From positions 6,892,199 to 6,956,198 of the forward strand of contig NW_026623078.1 in assembly GCF_023065955.2 (NCBI RefSeq): a DNA stretch of 64,000 nt, in the 5' to 3' direction. Origin of the DNA: Ursus arctos. Its lineage: Eukaryota; Chordata; Mammalia; Carnivora; Ursidae. The notes under the pieces are model-generated. The model did not search any database. It was not told the origin of the DNA and saw only the letters and a list, made by a program, of their open reading frames with translations. Shown one piece after another: positions 23,499 through 34,714 of the stretch (position 1 is its first letter; every line of letters begins with the position of its first letter). The translations under genes and the position numbers were made by a program.

Positions 23499-23547
<49 letters not shown>

Positions 23548-23982
23548 ATGGAATACTATTCAGCCATCAAAAAATGAAATCTTGCCATTTGCAACAAGGT
23601 GGATGGAACTAGAGTATATTATGCTAAGTGAAATAAGGCAGAGAAAGACAAATACCATATGATTTCACTCATGTGGAATTTCGGAAACAAAACTGATGAA
23701 CACAGGAGAAGGGAAGGAAAAATAAGATAAAAACAGAGAGAGAGAGACAAACCATAAGCGACTCTTAACTATAAGAAACAAACTGAGGGTTGCCGGAGTG
23801 GAGGTGGTGGGGTAATGAGGTAATTGAGTAATGAGCATTAAGGAGGGCACGTGATGTAATGAGCACTGGGTATTATATGCAACTGTGAATCACTAAATTC
23901 TACCCCTGAAACTGATAATTCACTATATGTTAATTAACTTGAATTTAAATAAAATCTAAAATTAAATTAAATTTAAAAAACT
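23297..23982 (+). mobile_element. 5'-truncated L1 with 10-bp TSD
   Basis: It covers the end of ORF2 ('aactaccctatgacccagca', 'caatggaatactattcagcc') and the 3' UTR, ending in an A-rich tail. Direct repeats 'aaaacaaaga' lie at 23287-23296 and 23983-23992. A (TA)n(CA)n microsatellite (23502-23547) has expanded inside the ORF2 remnant. Confidence 0.9.
23502..23547. repeat. (TA)n(CA)n microsatellite inside L1
   Basis: About seventeen TA units followed by CA units, immediately before 'atggaatactattcagcc' of L1. Confidence 0.95.
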
Positions 23983-23999
23983 AAAACAAAGATGATAAT

Positions 24000-25900
24000 T
24001 TTTACTGAAGAATGGAATTGAGACAAAAGGACATTTTTACCTTAACTTTTTCTCATTTGTCTGATTGACTTTGAGGCAAGAAGGAAGAGTTTATGATTTG
24101 GCTAAAAATGAACTAGTATTTTAAAATAGAATATGGTTTTATACCTAACTCCAACTCTACATTTCTTCATAAACTTCTGCCACATTATTTAACTTCGGAT
24201 ATTAAATATTTGGTTTGGAGATTTGTTGAAGCATGCTGAAACCTTAGAGATACAGAATAAATGTCAGAAACTATTAATACCATTAATGCCAAACTGTCTA
24301 AATCTATCATAACAGATTGCTTCCTAAACTATTTTCATATACTTTAGTCAGTTCAAAGAGATACAGCCTATCAGTATACTGTTATTCATAAAAATCAAAG
24401 TATCTGGCAATCTAATCTAATTTTTTCCAACTACCCTCCGTGTCAGCAATGGAAAAATAGAAAGTGTTCTTTTGTTTTTCTGCCATATGTCTTAAGAAGC
24501 CACAAAGAGACATCCTAAAACTAGAATATCAAATTTTATAAGCTTCTGGTTTCACCTGAATGCAGTTATTCGTTAAAAGCATACTACTTACAAATAAGAT
24601 GCATTTTCAGTCAGAGTTTGTGCAGGTGGGAAAGGTAAAGAAAATGACATTTTTAGAGTCTATTCTGTCCACTTCCCATAAAATCGTCACAACAAACAAT
24701 CTATTATCTTCACAATAGAAATTAAAAAGGCTAGAGATATAAAGTGAATATCCTAGGATAGCCCAACTATGAAATGACAGACCCAAAACTTAATTCTGAG
24801 TTCTACGTATATTCAGAGAAATGATCTGTGCCCCTTACAGTGATTCAGTCTTGACCAGCTCTATGAATTCTCTGCATCTTGGGTTCTTCATCAGCTGTTA
24901 GGGAAGTGATTTGGTCAGCTGATTTCCAAAGACTATCTTGTAATAAAAAATATCTTTAACACATAATAAACCAGAATAGGGAGAATCGTGCTATATGTTT
25001 TTAAAATTAGTTTCATCTTTTCTTCTTATAGGCTACATTATATTGAAAATGAGAAACAAAACTCATACTAAGACTAATAATATTTTGGAAAGGACAGACT
25101 TGTCATGAATGAATTAGTTAATTTTCCAAACATTTAGTCTTGATATTAAATGAATTCATCATATCTCTAATATTCAGTCAGGTTTTAAAAGTTAATCAGA
25201 CTTCAGCCGTTCACTTTCTACATTTTAAACTTCACAAATGGCCATTTAATCAGTTATTTGCTATATTAAATATCAAGTGTGGTAGTGATCTGTACACTTC
25301 TTAAAAAAAATATTGTTAAATGTCACATCCTCCAAACTATTCTGTTTTGTTCAAAGCTGACTCAGAACTCAAGGAGTTAGTTGTAATAAATCAGGATTGT
25401 TCAGCTTTATTCAGAAGAAACTCTTCATGATATGAATTTCCGCACAAAAATATCCCCAATGTATGAAAAAAACCTTGTTATGCCCAATACTCTTAATCAG
25501 AGTTCTGCAAATGGACACCATCAGAGTGCCACAAGGCTGCCACTGAGTGGGAATGTTCTGGGTTAGAAGACAAGAGAATAGTAATTTTTCTCAGGCTTCT
25601 CTAAGTTGACTGAGGAATGTTGATAGGACTCAGGGATATATGAAACCCTGAATTTATGTTTTGATGATATCTGCATTTTTCTATGAAAATAACGTATAAT
25701 TTCAACAGATTTTCAAATGTATCTATAATCTCAAAAGGCTTGCAAACATCTCACTAACTTCTAGGCAAGATATTTCACATCTCTCAACCCTGGCTTCTTA
25801 TTTTTGTGAATTTAGACTAAAGAACTTGAAATGAAGATCTAAGTTTAATTATCTTTTGCTATAAGGAGAAAACTGATGATGTAAATCTCAGACAGGAGAT
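24000..25900. other. Intergenic, mostly unassigned; possible MIR at 24680-24830
   Basis: AT-rich. The stretch near 24690-24800 ('tagcccaactatgaaatgac') resembles a diverged MIR. This is the 3' flank of OR gene 2. No other feature was recognised. Confidence 0.35.
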
Positions 25901-26860
25901 TCATTGCACTGGGTATCTTGGAGTAGTTTTCCCAAGGTTTAAGTTTTGATTACTTAGTTTCTTCTTCACAGCTGTCTTCACTTCCTGATTTCTCAAGGTA
26001 TAGATAAGTGGATTCAGAAAGGGGGTGAAGATGGTATAGAAAACAGACAGAACTTTGTCTACCAGGAAGTTGGTGAAAGGCCACACATAGATAAAGATGC
26101 AGGGCCCAAAGAACATTAACACAACCATGAAATGTGCAGTGCAGGTAGACAAAGCCTTAGATGTTCCTGTAGAGGAGTGGTCCCTGATTGTGACAAGCAC
26201 AATGACATAGGAGGTGAGCAAAAGCAGAAAACTTATAAGAGCAATCACACCACTGGTTGAGATCATGAAGATTCCAAGAACATACATATCTATACAAGCC
26301 AGCTGGATGACCAAAGGAAGGTCACAGAAGAAACTGTCTACAACATTGGGACCACAGAAGGGTAAATAGAGGGTAAAAGCTAACTGGCTCATTGTATGCA
26401 GGAAGCCCACTGTCCAAGAGGTTACCACAAGCCCAGCACATACTCTTTGGCTCATAATTGTTGAATAATGGAGAGGTTTGCGAATGGCAATGTACCTGTC
26501 AAAAGACATGGAGATCAGCAGCACAATCTCAGTCCCAGTAAAGAGGTGCAAAAAGAAGATCTGAGAAATGCAGCCCTCAAAGGAGATGGTCTTACGCTCA
26601 GCAAAGAAGTCCATGATCATCTTTGGAGTGGCAAAGGAGGACAGGCACACGTCAATGAGAGACAGGTTGCTGAGTAGGAAATACTTGGGGGAGTGGAGGT
26701 GTGGGGTGGATAGAACTGTGAGCAACATCAGGTCATTGCCCAACATAGTTATCAAATAGAGAACAGAAAACATCACAAAGAAGAAAGTCTGGAGCTCAGG
26801 AGAATCAGAAAGTCCAAGTAATACAAATTCAGACACTCTAGAATGGTTGAACCCCTTCAT
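25901..26860 (-). CDS. Olfactory receptor, family 4, OR4K-like (OR gene 2)
   Basis: The intact 319-codon single-exon frame encodes a seven-helix odorant receptor. It has sequon N5-H-S, the GN pair at 41-42, cysteines C97 and C179 (plus C169 and C189), MSFDRYIAI (118-126), KALSTCTAH (235-243), FFGPCIFIYVWPF (250-262) and NPLIYTLRN (283-291). It is a close paralogue of OR gene 1, with no length change between them from the start through TM7. Three usually conserved positions carry charged residues: L43D just after the TM1 GN pair, M59K in the PMYF motif, and C127R after DRYIAI. The reading frame is complete, so it is annotated as coding, but these changes may impair folding. OR4K2 is the nearest family member I recall. 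Confidence 0.92.
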   Translation of the reverse strand: MKGFNHSRVSEFVLLGLSDSPELQTFFFVMFSVLYLITMLGNDLMLLTVLSTPHLHSPKYFLLSNLSLIDVCLSSFATPKMIMDFFAERKTISFEGCISQIFFLHLFTGTEIVLLISMSFDRYIAIRKPLHYSTIMSQRVCAGLVVTSWTVGFLHTMSQLAFTLYLPFCGPNVVDSFFCDLPLVIQLACIDMYVLGIFMISTSGVIALISFLLLLTSYVIVLVTIRDHSSTGTSKALSTCTAHFMVVLMFFGPCIFIYVWPFTNFLVDKVLSVFYTIFTPFLNPLIYTLRNQEVKTAVKKKLSNQNLNLGKTTPRYPVQ

Positions 26861-26864
26861 TGAT

Positions 26865-26866
26865 CT
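26865..26866 (-). other. Possible 3' splice site of OR gene 2
   Basis: On the minus strand 'cagtctgcag' ends in AG four bases before the start codon. The pyrimidine tract is weak, so the call is tentative. Confidence 0.3.
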
Positions 26867-26879
26867 GCAGACTGCTCTG

Positions 26880-29489
26880 TCATGACAAAATAAGACAAAA
26901 TGACATAGTTAGAAAATGTGACACTTTTACGATTACATATGAAGGAGTTATTATATCAATTAGTAATTCACCAGAACATTGATTACCTCAAAGCCTACTA
27001 ATAACTATCTCAGTAAAGATTTTTCCTTTTGGAACAAACTTAACAATTGCCATCAGATAGCACTTCGAATGGACATCTTCTTGGTTTTGGCCAACATCGG
27101 TACATTTTGGGCTATACTTATCATATACCCACACAATAATATTCCCATTCTGAATACTAAGGAGTTACATAATCCATATTTATAGAGTAAGTTTACCCTA
27201 AGTTAGTGTGCTCTACTTAATAAGTCAGTTATGTAAAAGTTTAAATGAGGGCTGGAATCTCCAAACTTTCTGTTAAACAACAACAATAAAAATATAATTA
27301 TGTCAAATCCATTGTTGAATGCTGGATGTAACTAATAGTTTAACATAACAATTTCAAAAGACCCATTAAGTATCCTATGAGGGTAATAAATGATTCTTTT
27401 AGTGGTCTCCTGTTTTCTCAGCTACAGAAAAATCCAGTTCCATTCTCACTTCACTTGCAAATTTTCAAATTGTTTTGTCACTATTGGTAAGTATTATTTT
27501 TAATATGTAATATATAAATAATTTCTTAATTCCATAAAACTATTGATAACTAAAAGGTACCTGAAACATAAGTTATTCTCGATTTTATTTTATGATTTCA
27601 AAGAAACACTTAAAAAAGAGAGAATATCCCTCCTTTACATCTCATGCTATTCCAACAAAGCTGCTTTTTTAGACTAAAAAGAAAAATAGATTCTAGAACT
27701 TAGCCAGAAATATACAAGATGAGTGTTTGGCATCTTGTAATACCAGAATATAAGGTGCTCAAAACAAGACAAACAAAAAACCCACTTAGGTGGTAGTATT
27801 TCAAAGTGACACAGGAGCCACTGCGGGGGAAGAAAAAGACAGTTCAAGGACTCAGACTCATTTTTCAAAATTGAGTTTTTTATTTGCAGCACATTGCAAG
27901 TGCTACAAATACCTTCTATGATGTTTTTCATCTAAGTAACCTCCTGTTTTCCCATTAGAGAAAAATTTGTCTTCATCCTCACTTATTTGCACATATTCAA
28001 ATTGTTCTGTCAATATTGATAAATATTTGTAAGACTTATCAGAGAACAATATTCCAGAAATCTGACAACTGAACTGTGGCAAAGTAGTTAAAAGTGTTAA
28101 GGTGTCCTTAACCTGCTTTGTGACTTTGATCATATCTGAGTAGCCTCTGTCTTCACCTGAGATAATTAAATTAGATAGCTTGCATAAAGCCCTTCTATCT
28201 CCTGGACAACATTCAAGAACTCTCTAGGTTTCAAAATCCAAATTTAAGAAGACTGCTCAAAAGTAATCAGCTTGTTTTATTTCATTAATAATTATAATAA
28301 TTGCAGTAAAAATATTCAAATCTAGTTTTAATTCAGGGATTTAGAAAAAGATATGTGCTTATAAAATCATTTCATCTTTTTGAAGTTAAATTACTTCTTT
28401 CCAAATGAAAATTATGAGTACCTTGATGTATCAAAAATCTCAGCCTCACTCATTTGAATATTTGTTCTATTTTCCTAACTTAATAATGTAATTAGTAATG
28501 AAAATGCAAACTATTATACCTAATTTATATATGTATATATACACATATATGTATATATGATGAATATATTGTGTATTCATTTATAAGTGAATAAACAGTT
28601 GCTGGGTTTTTTCTCCTTTCATTTCCAGAAAGGCATCTCTAATACCTATTTAATGAAATCATCCATCTTTATGTCTTCAAGTTATATATATATATTTTCC
28701 TTACTACCCCTTCATTATATTTGCTCTATAGAATTATTAAATGAATTGCTTTTGCCACCTGATGAACACAAACCATGATTGCTTCTCAAGATCCTTCATA
28801 TTATTTCCAGGTTTTAACCTACCAGCTATACATCAGGAATCAAAAACACTACATCCTTCAAGCTTCAGAAGCCTTTTGAAATCACCATGGTCCTTAGTAA
28901 GCATCAGAAGCCTGGAGTATGGATATATGTTTTTCCCAGTCCTGGTATAAAAGCCTCTAGAAAGCAGCGGCATTTAGGAGCTGAGGGATTGGATACTCCT
29001 GTCTACTTGCAGTAGGAGTTATTAAAATGTTCCTCTGACTTTTCCCAAAGTTGCAAGAATTGTGGAGTGTGTCTTTGCTATTTAAAGTGAGGATACACAT
29101 TTATGATGCTGCAGTGTTCGTTAGAGGAAGAGCACAACTGGGACTGGCCTAGGAGAAGGACACCTTTGAGCAGTCTGAAGAGCATTTAAGTAGCAAAAAA
29201 TTGTTCCTTTGAATGTGGAAGTATTCCCACCTTTATACCCCAGTGTTCAATGTCTCAAAGTTGGAAAATTACTCTTGTAGGCTTAGGTACTTCGTCACCA
29301 AAAGAAATCTTGCTTACCGGAAGAATCGTATAATGGAAAAATCATGCATTAAAGTTTTTGACAGGACACTACAGATTGTAGTACAGGTTGGTAGGTACCA
29401 GCAGGTGAAATCTGGGGAAGGAGAAGCTGGAAAGCCCAAAGTAACAGAAAGAAGTAAAGACAGGTACTTGCAAGTACCCTAGAGGAATG
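26880..29489. other. Upstream region of OR gene 2, no recognised gene
   Basis: AT-rich. A short alternating AT/GTATAC stretch lies at about 28525-28560. The 89-codon frame at 29213-29482 has no recognisable domain and is not annotated. Confidence 0.4.
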
Positions 29490-29575
29490 GTGTATGAATT
29501 AAATTATACAAAGAAATGTAAAGCATTTAGCACAATAACCGACACAGAGAAAGTGGTGAATAAAATATGGAATAA
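29490..29575 (-). mobile_element. MIR fragment, antisense
   Basis: 'atgtaaagcatttagcacaa' ... 'agtggtgaataaaatatgga' matches the antisense 3' part of MIR. Confidence 0.45.
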
Positions 29576-29579
29576 CTAG

Positions 29580-30514
29580 CAGGGGTGATTCTAATTAACA
29601 TTATTTTTGGAAATGTCCATGACACATAGTTCAGGAAGATACTAAATGTAGATTCTCAACCTGAAACCATCACTGAGGGTCTTACCATATTTACTTGAAG
29701 GCCAGTCATTCATCTGTGGATTGCTCTCCAAATACAAATTTCTTCTCAAATTTCTCAGTAATTTGAACTCTTCACGAGTATGATACCTATCCTACATTCC
29801 CCACAAGACTAGCAGTAGAGCCCAAGAAAATCTTCCCTAGCTGACCACATTTCTTACAGGCTTTGAAATAAAAAAACAAGTTTGTTTTGAAGATTTTAAA
29901 AATTTCTCATCTGTAAAGAGAAAGAAAGGAAATAAAGGGGGAAAAAAGGCCAACCAACACAAAAGCGGTTGCAAAAATTCAGTGAATTTTAAATATTTGC
30001 CCACTTTAAAACAAAAGGTAAGTGTATACAGACTACTAGAGTTATCCTGGAAAGGCAAGAGAATTAACAACAACAAAAAATAATAGAAATAAAAGATAAT
30101 TCAGAAAGAGAGTTATGAAAGAGTTTGAGGACATTATGCAGCTGTTCTGTATCTTGGTTGTAGTGGTCTTTACACAAATCTATACATGTATTAAAATTCA
30201 TATCACTACAATACCAAGAGAAACCAAAATCAATTTTACTTTAAGATAATTTATAAAGTAGAATTTTAGAAAGCAAAACTAGATAATTTTGTTACAAAAG
30301 AAGCAAATAAAACCATGATAAACCAACATTAACTGCTAAAATATATAGTTTAAAAAAATAGCCTTTTCAGATAAGGAACAGAATACATAAATAGGAATAA
30401 TCTTAATCTGAAATGTGTTGTATCTGTGTGACAAGCTGTGATACTCTACAAAAGGAAAAAAAACAAATTGAAATACATGCTGTGTTATTGGAAGGAAAAA
30501 CACAATATTGGTCA
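29580..30514. other. Intergenic, no recognised feature
   Basis: AT-rich sequence without a convincing gene or repeat. Confidence 0.4.
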
Positions 30515-32062
30515 ACAAGGAAATTTTTTTTATGGAAGTATAACTAACATACAGCATATTAGTTTCAGGTGTGCATAAAGATTGAATAATTTTATACATA
30601 ATCAGCACCCACAATGGTATAGTCACCATCAGCCACACAACATATTACGACCTTAACTATATTCCCTATGCTGTACTTTTCTCTCTATGACTTTATTTTG
30701 TACTGAAAATTTGTACCTCTTAGTCCCCTTTCTCTATTTCACCTATTCCCCTACTCACCTCCCCTCTGGCAACCACCAGTTTTTCTCTGTATTTAAGATT
30801 CTGTTTTTTTTGTTTGTCTCTTTTTTTCTGTTTATTTCTTTAATTCCACAATGAGTGAAATCATATGGTATTTGTCTTTCTCTGACTTATATCACTTAGT
30901 ATTATACTCTCTAGCTGCATCCATGCCATTGCTAATGGCAAGATTTCATTCTTTTTTATGGCTGAATATTCCATCATATATATATTACATATAATATATG
31001 TATGTAAAAAATATATATATGTAAAATATATTTATGTATGTAAAATATATACCAATTATATATATCAATATATATACCACTTTTTTATTGAGTTATCCAT
31101 CTGTGGACACTTAGGTAGCTTCCATATCTTAGCTATTGTAAATAATGCTGCAGTAAACATAGGGATGCATATGTCTTTTTAAATTAGTATTTTTGTTTTT
31201 TTTGGTAAATACCCAATAAGGAAATTACTGGATTATATGGAGTTTCTATTTTTAATTTTTTGAGAACCTCCATCCTGATATCTACAGTGACTACACCTTT
31301 TTATTCCCACCAACAATGCATGAGGGTTCCCCTTTCTGCACATCCTCGCCAATACTTGTTGTTTCTTGTGTTTTTGATAGTAGCCATTCTGACAGGTGTG
31401 AGCTGATACCTCACTGAGGTTTTGATTTGCATTTCCCTGATGTTTAGAGATGTTGAGCATCTTTTCATGTGTCTGTTGGCCACCTGTATGTCTTTGGAAA
31501 AATGTCTAATCAGGTTCTCTGCCCATTACTTAATCAGAGCATTTGGGTTTTTTTTTTTGGTATTAAATTGTGTAAGTTCTTTTTATATTTTGGATGTTAA
31601 CCCCTTATCAGATACATCATTTGAAAATATCTTCTCCTATTCAGCGTTTTGTTGTTGTTGTTCATGGTTTCCTTCACTGTCCAAAAGCTTTTTATTTTGA
31701 TACAGTCCCAATGGTTTATTTTTGCTTTTGTTGCACTTGCCTGAGAAGACATATCTAGAAAAATGTTTCTCTGGCAGATATAAAAGAAATTGCGACTTAG
31801 GATTTCTTCTGGTTTTATAGTTTGAGGTCTCACATGTAGGTCTTTAATCCATTTTGAGTTTAGCTTGTGTATGGTCTAAGAAAGTGGTCCAGTTTCGTTC
31901 TTTTGCATGTAGCTGTTCAGTTTTCCCAGGACCATTTGTTGAAGAGACTGTCTTTTCCCCGTTGGATATTCTTGCTTCCTTTGTCATAAATTGACCATGT
32001 AAGTGTGGATTTATTTCTGTGCTATTTTCTTCCATTGGTCTTTGTGTCTATTTTCGTGAGTA

Positions 32063-32587
32063 CGATTACCAAGAGTTAGATAGAAAAGGAAAGAAGTCTT
32101 GGTTCTTTTCACTGCCACAGCAAAGAAACGAAAGTACAATGGAACTAAAGTAAAGCAGAGCAAGTTTTATTAAAGTACACTCCACGGGAGGAGCAGGCCA
32201 ATCAGGAGAGACAAAGTCCCTGGAAACTCTGGGGTGTGAGTTAAGATCAATGTTTTTCTTTTGGGTGCGTCCTAGGGTCGCAACATTTGAGTGACAGGAG
32301 GGGATTATATAATAGCCGACTATGCCTATCCTTTCCCAAGATGTATTCAAAATGCCTGCACAGGGTAGGAAACCACATTATTTCTATTCTAGAGACAGGT
32401 CAAATAAGGACAAGAGGCTGCTTTCTGCCCAAGAGCAGTAAGCACAACAAATTAACTCCTTTTCTGCTGGGATGTTGTAACTGCAAACCGACTGCTAGAT
32501 GGGTGGAATGGGGTGTTCCCTGGGGGCTCTCGGTCAGGACATCTGTGGTCCATCCTCTGTTGCTCATGCCTAGCTTCCTACCTAACA
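32063..32587 (-). mobile_element. Solitary endogenous retrovirus LTR, antisense
   Basis: A 525-bp block interrupts the antisense L1. Read on the minus strand it begins TGTTAGG and ends GGTAATCG, near the usual TG...CA. It has a polyadenylation signal (AATAAA, complement of 32166-32171) about 100 bp before its end. The 4-bp direct repeat 'agta' flanks it at 32059-32062 and 32588-32591, consistent with ERV1-type integration. The L1 sequence on both sides joins up when the block is removed. No gag, pol or env sequence is present. Confidence 0.75.
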
Positions 32588-34599
32588 AGTACTATACTAT
32601 TTTGATTACTACCACTTTGTAGTATATATTGAAGTCTGGGATTGTAATACCTGTAGCTTTGTTATTCTTTCTTAAGACTGCTTTGGCTATTCCAGGTCCT
32701 TTGTGGTTCCACACAAATTTTAGTGTTTTTGTTCTAGTTCTTTGAAAAATGCTATTGGTATTTTGATAGAGATTGCATTGCATCTATAGACTGCTTTGGG
32801 GAGTATGAATATTTTAATAATATTCATTTTTCCAATCCATGACCATGGAATATCTTTCCATTTGTTTGTGTTTTCAGTTTCTTTCATCAGTGTTCTATAG
32901 TTTTTGGAGTACAGGTCTTTCACCTCCTTGGTTAGGCTTATTTCTAAGTATTTTATTCTTTTTGGTGCAATTGTAAGTGGGATTGTTTTCTTAATGTCTC
33001 TTTCTGCTACTTATTAGTGTATAGAAACGTTACAGATTTCTCTATATTAATTTTGTATCCTGTGAATTTGCTGAATTTTAGTTTTAGTACTTTTTGGTAG
33101 AGTCTTTAAGTTTTTCTCTATATACTACTAAATCATCTGCAAATAATGACAGCTGTACTTCTTCCTTACCAATCTGGATGCCTTTTGTTTCTTATCTGAT
33201 TGCTGCATCTAGGATTTCCAAGATAAATTGGATACAAGTAGTAAGAGTAGACATTCTTGTCTTGTTCCTTGTCTTAGAGGAAAAACTCTCAGTTTCTCAC
33301 CATTGATTATGATGGTTAGTTGTGACTTTTTCATTATGGCCTTTATTATGTTGAGTTATGTTCCTGTAAACCTTTTTCGAGGGTTTTTATCATGAATGGA
33401 TGTACTTTGTCAGTGTTTTTTCTGTGTCCATTAAAATGATCATATGATTTTTATCTTTTCTCTTGTTAATGCAATGTACAATGTTGATTGATTTGTAAAT
33501 GTGGAACCACACTTGCATCCTGGGAATAAATCCCGCTTGATCCTGGTGAATGATTTTTTGATATATTGTTGATTCAGGTTGCTAATATTTTGTTGAGGAT
33601 TTCTGCATCTATGTTCATCAGAGATATTAGCCAGCAGGGTTATTATATTTTTGTTTTGGCTTTTTGGTTTTTTTGTAGTGTCTTTGGTTTTGGTATTTTT
33701 GGTATTTTTGCTCTAATCATTATTATTTCCCTCCTCCTATTGGCCTTTGCCTTTGTTTACTCTTCTCTTTCTAGGTCCTTTAGGTGTAAGGTTAGGTTGC
33801 TTGAGATTTTTTTCTGTTTCTTGAGATAGGCCTGTATTGCTGTAACTTGTGTCTTAGCGCAGCTTTTGCCACATTCCAGAGAATTTAGATGGTTGTGTTT
33901 TCATTTTGATTTGTCTCCCTGTGTTTTTTTTTTCCCTCTTTGATTTCTTGGGATGACCCATTCATCATTTAGATGTATATTATTTAGCTTATATTATTTG
34001 GTTTGTTTCCAGATGTTTCCTTGTAACTGATTTCTAGTTTCTTACCGCTGTGGTCAGAAAAGATGTATTTTATTATTTCAATCTTCTTTAATTTATGGAG
34101 CCTTGTTTTGTGGGCTAACATGTGTTATATCTTGGAGAATATTCCATGTGCACTGGAAGGAAGGTGCATTCTGCTGTTTGGGGATGGAATGATCTGTATA
34201 TGTCTGTTTGGCTTTGGGTGACACAAGACCAGATAGACCTGTTTCCTTGTTGTTCCTGTTCCTGTTTCCCTGTTTCCTTCTGTCTCAATGATCTATCGAA
34301 TTGATGTAAGTAAGGTGTTCAAGTCCCCTACTATTGTATTAGTATCAGTTTCTCCCTTTATCTCTGTTAATAGTTGCTTTATGTATTTAGGTGCTCCCAT
34401 GTGGGATGCATAGATATTTATAATTTTTCTACCCTCTTGTTGGAATGTTTCCTTTTTCTCTTTGTCTACTGTCTCCGTGTCCTTTGTCTCCCACTACAGT
34501 CTTTGCTTTAAAGTGTATTTCGTTGGTTACAAGTGTTGCTACCTCAGCTTTCTTTTGACTTCCAATTGCATGATAAATGTTTTTCCATCCCTTTACTTT

Positions 34600-34714
34600 A
34601 AAAAAATTTTAATTTAAAATCAGTTTAACATATTATTAGTTTCGGTGGTTCAATTTAGTGATCCATCACTTGCATGCAATACCCAGTGCTCATTACTTCA
34701 GGTGCCATCCCTCA
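34600..34714 (-). mobile_element. Severely truncated L1 3' end nested in antisense L1
   Basis: It contains antisense L1 3' UTR text ('gcaatacccagtgctcatta'). A 12-bp duplication with one mismatch flanks it: 'tccctttacttt' at 34588-34599 and 'tccccttacttt' at 34715-34726. Confidence 0.85.

Noticed and set aside
29213..29482. 89-codon frame in apparently unique DNA
   Set aside because: No recognisable domain, poor start context and no supporting splice or promoter signal. It is within the length expected by chance.
32063..32587. Part of a larger provirus
   Set aside because: The antisense L1 resumes immediately on both sides and no gag, pol or env text is present.
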